Origin: an uncultured Oscillospiraceae bacterium
GTDB lineage: Bacteria; Bacillota; Clostridia; Oscillospirales; Oscillospiraceae
Length of the DNA: 35,971 bases
Direction of reading: 5' to 3'
Assembly: GCA_910587255.1 (NCBI GenBank)
Contig: CAJUKT010000022.1
Span: forward strand, 1 to 35,971
Part shown: one piece after another, positions 31,898 to 35,971 of the stretch
Layout of the letters: each line of letters starts with the position of its first letter
Position numbering within the stretch: position 1 is the stretch's first letter
The notes under the pieces: model-generated
What the model was told of the DNA's origin: nothing
The model's input: only the letters and a program-made list of their open reading frames with translations
Databases searched by the model: none
Position numbers and translations under genes: made by a program

Positions 31898-31926
31898 TTG
31901 ACTTGGGGCGGCGGACGTGGTATCTT
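31898..31926 (+). promoter_or_regulatory. Strong promoter upstream of a short ORF
   Basis: TTGACT (31898-31903), 17 bases, TATCTT (31921-31926). It leads to an AAAAGGAGG ribosome site at 31961-31969 and the ORF at 31980. Confidence 0.72.
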
Positions 31927-31979
31927 AGTGGTCGAAATAGAACAGCAGTTTCAATTTTTAAAAAGGAGGTTCGATCCCC

Positions 31980-32048
31980 ATGGTCTTGCTGCCCCGCGCC
32001 AACGCCCCGCCTTTCCTGCCAGATACGGCCCGCCCAAATCCATGCTGA
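31980..32048 (+). CDS. 22-codon ORF with strong expression signals
   Basis: ATG at 31980 is placed ten bases after AAAAGGAGG and encodes only MVLLPRANAPPFLPDTARPNPC before TGA (read here as MVLLPRANAPPF and LPDTARPNPC). It is Pro-rich, without a membrane helix. It could be the broken 5' end of a lost gene, a small peptide gene, or a leader. A dispersed repeat follows within 60 bases. No homologue is recognised. Confidence 0.4.
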   Translation: MVLLPRANAPPFLPDTARPNPC

Positions 32049-32079
32049 AATTGAAAATGAGCAACCCCCGCTTAAAAGA

Positions 32080-32170
32080 GCCGCAAGCGATAGTATGCCT
32101 GCCAAAACGGGGCCCCCGCAAAGCCGCCCTTCGGCTTTGTGGGGAGAGGAGCCGCAGCGAAATGAGCGAG
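32080..32170. repeat. Dispersed palindrome, copy 2, with flanking tRNA-terminator remnant
   Basis: Positions 32107-32148 repeat the 26045-26085 palindrome in reverse orientation. The bases just before (about 32078-32090, GAGCCGCAAGCGATAG) resemble the tRNA terminator arm at 32186-32201, suggesting insertion or duplication. The 130-base stretch holds no supported gene. Confidence 0.65.
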
Positions 32171-32179
32171 CGGCGGATT

Positions 32180-32214
32180 AAAAAGCCGCCGCAAGCGATA
32201 GGAAGCTTGCGGCG
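32180..32214 (-). terminator. Terminator of the tRNA operon
   Basis: On the minus strand a 10-bp stem (CGCCGCAAGC with GCTTGCGGCG) is followed by a run of five T. It lies 4 bases after the tRNA-Tyr CCA. Confidence 0.88.
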
Positions 32215-32217
32215 ACG

Positions 32218-32302
32218 TGGTGGAGGAGGATGGATTCGAACCATCGAAGGCAAAGCCAGCAGATTTACAGTCTGTCCCCTTTGGCCACTTGGGTACTCCT
32301 CC
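32218..32302 (-). tRNA. tRNA-Tyr (GTA)
   Basis: An 85-base class II tRNA with an encoded CCA. Acceptor GGAGGAG/CTCCTCC, anticodon stem-loop AGACTGTAAATCT with anticodon GTA, a long variable arm, and T-arm GATGG-TTCGAAT-CCATC all pair well. Confidence 0.95.
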
Positions 32303-32329
32303 TTATTCAGTTGGGCGGAAGAAGGGTGG

Positions 32330-32402
32330 AGCTGGTGGACGGATTCGAACCCCCGACCTGCTGATTACAAATCAGCTGCTCTACCGGCTGAGCTACACCA
32401 GC
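32330..32402 (-). tRNA. tRNA-Thr (TGT)
   Basis: A 73-base tRNA with no encoded CCA. Acceptor GCTGGTG/CACCAGC, D-arm GCTC/GAGC, and anticodon arm GCTGA-TTTGTAA-TCAGC with anticodon TGT are clear. The T stem GGGGG/CCGTC has one G-G mismatch and one G-U pair. It is the first gene of the two-tRNA transcript. Confidence 0.92.
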
Positions 32403-32432
32403 ACAGAAGCCTTCCGCGCTACAGCGGAGCTT

Positions 32433-32461
32433 ATTATAACAGCAGGAATCGGGCTTGTCAA
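32433..32461 (-). promoter_or_regulatory. Perfect consensus promoter of the tRNA operon
   Basis: On the minus strand TTGACA (32461-32456), 17 bases, TATAAT (32438-32433); both boxes match the consensus exactly. Confidence 0.95.
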
Positions 32462-32499
32462 CCATTTTTCAAAAAGAATTTTAAAAGAGCACCCCCTAT

Positions 32500-32556
32500 G
32501 ATTAGTTTGCAGGGTCCAAGTCAAACGACTTGGCACCCCGCAAGCTAATTTTTTTA
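32500..32556 (+). terminator. Long hairpin with T run at the left edge of the mobile element
   Basis: Arms ATTAGTTTGC...CCAAGTC and GACTTGG...GCAAGCTAAT pair over about 20 bases with small bulges around a loop AAAC, followed by seven T. It marks the change from tRNA locus to element genes and could also sit at an attachment site. Confidence 0.7.
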
Positions 32557-32578
32557 TGCCAGAAAAGAGGTGAAACAC

Positions 32579-32824
32579 ATGGCAGGCTACGCTTTCCGCA
32601 CGTTGCAAGCCCGGAAAGACCTCCAGACCCTTTGGGAAAACGGCAACACGGCCAAGGACCTGGCGGCGGCCTTAAAGGTGCCCCTCTCCACGGTCTATAC
32701 CGAATTGCGGCGGGGCCGCACGGGGGACCGGCTCCCGGACCAGCGCCTCAAGTATGACGCCGACCTGGCCCAGCTCACCATGCAGCAGGAGCTTGAGCGG
32801 AGGGGAACGCAGAGCTGCCGCTGA
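32579..32824 (+). CDS. Small helix-turn-helix protein of the mobile element
   Basis: An 81-aa protein with a helix-turn-helix: LQTLWENGNTAKDLAAALKV then PLSTVYTELRRGRTG, like IS30- or resolvase-type HTHs. ATG at 32579 follows GAGGTG at seven bases; GTG at 32570 is inside that site. It is the first gene of the element's plus-strand run, so a local regulator is plausible. Confidence 0.75.
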   Translation: MAGYAFRTLQARKDLQTLWENGNTAKDLAAALKVPLSTVYTELRRGRTGDRLPDQRLKYDADLAQLTMQQELERRGTQSCR

Positions 32825-32873
32825 GGCATGACCCGCACCACATAGGCACCAAAAAACCAAGGAGGACAACCCC

Positions 32874-33074
32874 ATGAGCAAAAGCGAAAACGCCATCGTG
32901 CTCAAAGCTGGTGGGCGGGCCATGGAGTGCATCGGCACGGTCCGCCTCACCCCGGAGGCGGAGAAAGTAGTCCGCCGCCTCAAGGCCAAGACAGGCCTGC
33001 CCATCCGTCAAATCGTGTCGGACATCATTGTCCAGGCGGAAAACTTTATCACCATCGAAACGGAGGAGGACTAA
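32874..33074 (+). CDS. Small ribbon-helix-helix-like protein
   Basis: A 66-aa protein with a strand-helix-helix core (TVRLTPEAEKVVRRLKAKTG then LPIRQIVSDIIVQAENF), compatible with a ribbon-helix-helix DNA binder. The ribosome site AAGGAGG precedes ATG. The next gene starts 4 bases after its stop. The fold is inferred by eye. Confidence 0.65.
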   Translation: MSKSENAIVLKAGGRAMECIGTVRLTPEAEKVVRRLKAKTGLPIRQIVSDIIVQAENFITIETEED

Positions 33075-33077
33075 TCC

Positions 33078-33287
33078 ATGAAAGAGTACAAATGGGGCGT
33101 TGGCCTGCGCCACAAGGCCACCAAGGCCATGCTGAACATCTCCATTTGGGCCCCCACCTGCGATGATGCCACGCACAAGCTGACCGGCATCCTCATCGGC
33201 CCGGAGTGTGAGTATGAGTGGACCGGCACTGGGCCGGACTATGACAACGGCCCCAGGGAGCGGGATGCCGCCCCCACCAATCACTAA
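33078..33287 (+). CDS. Small phage-type protein, unknown
   Basis: A 69-aa polar protein (KEYKWGVGLRHKATKAM and a C-terminal GPDYDNGPRERDAAPTNH) with a GGAGGA ribosome site. No motif is recognised. Tight spacing to both neighbours supports it as a real gene of the element. Confidence 0.65.
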   Translation: MKEYKWGVGLRHKATKAMLNISIWAPTCDDATHKLTGILIGPECEYEWTGTGPDYDNGPRERDAAPTNH

Positions 33288-33301
33288 AGGAGGAACAGTA
33301 C

Positions 33302-33892
33302 ATGAAAACCCCCGTTTCCCGCATTGCCCCCGGCAAGGTCATCCTCTACCGTGGGGAGCCCTGCATCGTCCTGGAGCACCGCAAGGAGGGCACCCTGCTG
33401 GCCGTGGCCGAGCAGATTGAGCAGTCCTTTGGCAAGACCAACAACTTCAAGGATGAGGACAACGCCCTCCGGGTGCACCTCAACGGCGCTTTCCTGGACG
33501 GCATCACCCAGGGGCACCCGGAGGAGGTCATCACCCGCACGGTGGACCTCACCGCCCTCAACGGCTCCAAGGAGTACGGGACCGTGGAGTGCAAGGTGGC
33601 CCCGCTCACCCTGGATGAGCTGCGCAAGTACCACGGCATCCTGCCCAACCCGGAGAGCTGGGAGTGGTCCGTGACCCCCTGGTCCACGCCCTGCGTGGAT
33701 GATGACCATACATGGGTCCTTGGCTTGAACTCCGTTGGCAACCTCGACCTCAACCACTGCTCCGGCACCATCGGGTCCCGCCCCGCTTTCCTCATTCCCT
33801 CCGATTTTGCGGTGGAGGATGACAGCAACCCGCTGGAGGGGTACAGCAACCGGGAGCTCATAGAGGAGCTTTTCCGCCGGGTGGACAAATGA
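33302..33892 (+). CDS. DUF6273 domain protein of the mobile element
   Basis: A 196-aa protein with the DUF6273 pattern in its second half: WEWSVTPWSTPC, then WVLGLNSVGNLD, then CSGTIGSRPAFLIPSDF. The N-terminal half (KVILYRGEPCIVLEH and HLNGAFLDGI) forms the rest of the domain. An AAAGGAGGA site precedes ATG. The last 4 nt overlap the transglycosylase ATG. DUF6273 has no defined function. Confidence 0.8.
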   Translation: MKTPVSRIAPGKVILYRGEPCIVLEHRKEGTLLAVAEQIEQSFGKTNNFKDEDNALRVHLNGAFLDGITQGHPEEVITRTVDLTALNGSKEYGTVECKVAPLTLDELRKYHGILPNPESWEWSVTPWSTPCVDDDHTWVLGLNSVGNLDLNHCSGTIGSRPAFLIPSDFAVEDDSNPLEGYSNRELIEELFRRVDK

Positions 33893-34560
33893 GGACCGCC
33901 CAGGACCCGTGGGACAAGCCCCGGCGCAACCCCTGGCCCATCGTCATGGCCTGCGCCGCCATCGCTCTGGCCATCATCCTGGCCCTCACCGTTTCCGCCC
34001 TCACCTTAAACTTTATCTTTGACGCCCTGCTGGCGGACAAGCCCCCGGTGACCGTGGCCACGTCTGCCCCGGAGCCCACCAGCACCCCACCGCCCACCGC
34101 TCCGGCTGAAACGCCGGAGCTGGTGAGGCACCGGGATGACATTGTGAGTGACGGGCGGCTCCTGGCCTATGACCTCCAGGAAATCATGCAGGACCAATGT
34201 GAGCGCTACGGCGTGCCCTATGCCCTGGCGCTGGCCATCGCTGAGGTGGAAACCCACTTTGACCCGGACGCCACAAGCCCCACCAGTGACTATGGCCTCA
34301 TGCAGATAAACCAATGTAATCATGAATGGCTCCAAGGCCTGGGCATGGACCCGCTGACCCATGCCGGAAATATTGAGGCTGGCGTCTACATCATCGGCGG
34401 CTACCTTGACCGCTACGGGGACACGGAGCGAGCCTTGATGGCCTACAACTGCGGCCCCAGCGGTGCCCAAAAGCTCTGGGACGCCGGTGTCTACCAAACG
34501 GACTACACCCGCAAGGTCATGACTGCCCTGGAACATTGGACAAGCGTTTTGGAGGACTGA
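33889..34560 (+). CDS. Membrane-anchored lytic transglycosylase (SLT domain)
   Basis: A 223-aa protein that should cut peptidoglycan between MurNAc and GlcNAc. A membrane helix spans about residues 17-45; a Pro/Thr-rich linker follows (EPTSTPPPTAPAETPE); the SLT domain covers about 95-220. The catalytic Glu lies in AIAEVETHFDP (Glu121 by alignment with the ES motif), followed by SDYGLMQINQCNHEW and AYNCGPSGAQ. It sits in an early-type gene run rather than with a holin, so entry, conjugation or cell-wall passage are possible roles. Confidence 0.88.
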   Translation: MRTAQDPWDKPRRNPWPIVMACAAIALAIILALTVSALTLNFIFDALLADKPPVTVATSAPEPTSTPPPTAPAETPELVRHRDDIVSDGRLLAYDLQEIMQDQCERYGVPYALALAIAEVETHFDPDATSPTSDYGLMQINQCNHEWLQGLGMDPLTHAGNIEAGVYIIGGYLDRYGDTERALMAYNCGPSGAQKLWDAGVYQTDYTRKVMTALEHWTSVLED

Positions 34561-34563
34561 CCT

Positions 34564-34665
34564 ATGCCCTATTATACCACCTGCCCCTATTGCGGGGCCC
34601 ACCTTGACCCCTGTGAGCCCTGTGACTGTCAATCTGAAAACAAGGAGGATTTACAAGATGAGTAA
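34564..34665 (+). CDS. 33-aa zinc-ribbon-like peptide
   Basis: A short gene with GGAGG inside the end of its neighbour. It encodes MPYYTTCPYCGAHLDPCEPCDC followed by an acidic tail (in pieces: TTCPYCGAHLDP, CEPCDC, QSENKEDLQDE). Cys7/Cys10 and Cys17/Cys20 or Cys22 make a plausible zinc knuckle. Peptides of this kind are common in Clostridia phage gene runs. It overlaps the next gene by 8 bases. Confidence 0.7.
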   Translation: MPYYTTCPYCGAHLDPCEPCDCQSENKEDLQDE

Positions 34666-35167
34666 CCTGTCCATGACCATCAATGTGGAGGCTCCGGCCC
34701 TGGTGGCCGCCATCACAAGCCTGGCCGCCGCCATGACGGTGGACCCCAACATCCTGACCCCGGACGCTCCCCGGCCCCAGATGCCCGCTCCGGCGGCTGT
34801 TCCGCCCCAGATGCCCGCCCCCGCCACGGCCCAGCCCCCAGTCATGCCCCAGACCCCCGGCCCGGCCCCCGCTCCCGTGACCCCGCCCCCGGCTCCGGCG
34901 GCCCCTGTTACGCCTCCCGCCCCTGCGCCCGCTCCTGCGCCCGCTCCGGCTCCTCAGACCGCCGCTCCTGTCATGCCGGTGGCCGGTGCCCCCACCTACA
35001 CCCTGGACCAAATCTCCAAGGCCGGGGCCGCCCTGGTAGACGCCGGGAAGATGGAGCCCCTGCTGGCCCTGCTGACCAAGTACGGCGTCCAGGCCATCAC
35101 CCAGCTCCAGCCCGCCCAGTATGGCGTCTTTGCCACGGAGCTGCGAGCTCTGGGCGCTCAGATTTAG
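34658..35167 (+). CDS. Pro/Ala-rich phage protein
   Basis: A 169-aa protein starting at ATG 34658 behind AAGGAGG. Residues 1-35 are a short folded part (TINVEAPALVAAITSLAAAM); about 36-110 is a low-complexity Pro/Ala linker with repeated PAPAPAP; and residues 112-169 form a helical C-terminal domain (YTLDQISKAGAALVDAG, LLALLTKYGVQAI). Position directly before the DUF2800 nuclease is typical for this module. Function is unknown. Confidence 0.72.
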   Translation: MSNLSMTINVEAPALVAAITSLAAAMTVDPNILTPDAPRPQMPAPAAVPPQMPAPATAQPPVMPQTPGPAPAPVTPPPAPAAPVTPPAPAPAPAPAPAPQTAAPVMPVAGAPTYTLDQISKAGAALVDAGKMEPLLALLTKYGVQAITQLQPAQYGVFATELRALGAQI

Positions 35168-35177
35168 GAGGTGCCCT

Positions 35178-35971
35178 ATGCCCCCTGAGAAACACGCTTT
35201 GCTTTCCGCATCTTCCGCCTCCCGCTGGCTGGCGTGCACGGCGGCCCCCCGCTTTGAGGAGGGGCTGCCGGAGAGCACCAGCGACTATGCGGAGGAGGGC
35301 CGCCTGGCCCACGCCATTGCGGAGCTCAAGGTCCTCAAGAAGTTTACCATCATGACCAACCGCACCTATAACTCCCGGCTCAACAAGCTCAAGAAAGAGG
35401 CCCGCTATGACCCGGAGATGGACAAGACCACGGACCTCTACCTGGAGCACCTGCTGGAGCAGGCCATGACCTACAACAGCCCCCCCACCGTGGCCGCTGA
35501 GGTCAAGGTAGACTTTGCGGACTATGTGCCGGAGGGCTTTGGCACCTGTGACTGTGTGATGATTGGAGGAGATACCCTTTGCATCACCGACTACAAGCAC
35601 GGCAAGGGCGTCCCCGTGTCCGCTGAGGGCAACCCCCAGATGCGGCTTTATGCCCTGGGTGCCCTCAAGCGCTACGCCCCCATTTTTGGGGACACCATCA
35701 AAAAGGTCCGCATGAGCATTGACCAGCCCCGCCTTGACAGCTACTCCACCGACACCATCACCGTGGAGGAGCTGCGGGCCTGGGGGGAGAGCATCAAGCC
35801 CGCCGCACAAAAGGCCTTTTCCGGCCTGGGTGAGTTTGTCCCTGGTGACCATTGCCGGTTTTGCCGGGGCAAGGCCCAATGCCGGTCCCGTGCCGGTGTC
35901 AACACCACCCTGGAGGACTTTGCCGGGTGTGTCCCGGCGGGCTCCCTCACCCCGGAGGAAAAACAATCCAT
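35178..35971 (+). CDS. DUF2800 PD-(D/E)XK nuclease, cut by the window end
   Basis: 264 residues are visible, without a stop. It opens LLSASSASRWLACTAAP, and the nuclease core GTCDCVMI then LCITDYKHGKG gives the D and DYK residues of the PD-(D/E)XK fold; QMRLYALGAL follows. Cysteines in FVPGDHCRFCRGKAQCRSR with Cys20 suggest an iron-sulfur cluster as in Cas4/AddB-type nucleases. In Clostridia mobile elements this gene usually heads a recombination/replication set (DUF2815, polymerase), which would lie to the right. ATG at 35178 has TAGGAGGTG upstream. Confidence 0.85.
   Translation, partial: MPPEKHALLSASSASRWLACTAAPRFEEGLPESTSDYAEEGRLAHAIAELKVLKKFTIMTNRTYNSRLNKLKKEARYDPEMDKTTDLYLEHLLEQAMTYNSPPTVAAEVKVDFADYVPEGFGTCDCVMIGGDTLCITDYKHGKGVPVSAEGNPQMRLYALGALKRYAPIFGDTIKKVRMSIDQPRLDSYSTDTITVEELRAWGESIKPAAQKAFSGLGEFVPGDHCRFCRGKAQCRSRAGVNTTLEDFAGCVPAGSLTPEEKQS

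Noticed and set aside
31940..31985. A tRNA fragment suggested by GGTTCGATCCCC
   Set aside because: No acceptor, D or anticodon arm can be paired around it; the purine run is better read as a ribosome site.
32330..32402. Attachment site of the second element within the tRNA-Thr gene
   Set aside because: The element lies at the 5' side of the tRNA, whereas tyrosine-integrase elements usually enter at the 3' end, and no duplicated tRNA 3' fragment is seen.

Overview
The window is GC-rich DNA that reads as a low-branching Clostridia/Firmicutes chromosome, most like the Oscillospiraceae group (Flavonifractor/Lawsonibacter-type). This is inferred from the gene set (RqcH, Mini-III, FakA with its Asp23 partner, WalJ, RlmH, DUF6440), a CIRCE element, AGGAGG-type ribosome sites, many GTG/TTG starts and abundant palindromic intergenic repeats. 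No rRNA or lineage marker is present, so genus is not claimed.

Region 1 (1-7522, minus strand) is the head and neck module of a contractile-tailed phage. In transcription order it encodes small terminase, large terminase, a small capsid-associated protein, major capsid, portal, prohead protease, three connector/completion proteins and the tail sheath. The genes are packed with 1-14 nt overlaps. Major capsid precedes portal, which is unusual. The module abuts host genes directly, with no integrase, repressor or lysis gene visible, and its left end carries an 85-bp direct repeat. A degraded or domesticated prophage is likely.

Region 2 (7584-11365, minus) holds a membrane protein, rlmH (ribosome methyltransferase), walJ (metallo-beta-lactamase fold) and murA (peptidoglycan precursor synthesis). 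murA is divergent from htpG.

Region 3 (11478-18836, plus) holds htpG under a perfect CIRCE operator; the asp23-family/fakA pair behind a consensus promoter with a striking AT-rich inverted repeat; an XRE-regulator operon (regulator, two membrane proteins, RluD-type pseudouridine synthase, 59-aa membrane peptide) with overlapping start/stop codons at three of its four junctions; and two tandem DUF6440 genes, each with its own strong promoter.

Region 4 (19055-28472) holds a minus-strand membrane protein, a rhomboid protease, a MarR regulator with a large fused ABC ATPase-permease, an ElaA-type acetyltransferase, Mini-III, RqcH (ribosome quality control) and a hotdog thioesterase.

Region 5 (28477-32461) holds type I pullulanase and a membrane-anchored alpha/beta hydrolase (both minus), a 168-bp MITE-like element, a strong promoter driving only a 22-codon ORF, and minus-strand tRNA-Thr(TGT) and tRNA-Tyr(GTA).

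Region 6 (about 32500-35971, plus) is the start of a second mobile element, probably a prophage or conjugative element. It has a large hairpin terminator, then a tight run of small genes: HTH protein, ribbon-helix-helix-like protein, unknown protein, DUF6273 protein, membrane-anchored lytic transglycosylase, 33-aa zinc-ribbon peptide, Pro/Ala-rich protein and a DUF2800 PD-(D/E)XK nuclease cut by the window end.

A recurring theme is a dispersed repeat family that starts at or near gene stop codons (tail sheath, walJ, htpG, second DUF6440 gene, rqcH). In rqcH it has apparently replaced the original stop and extended the protein.
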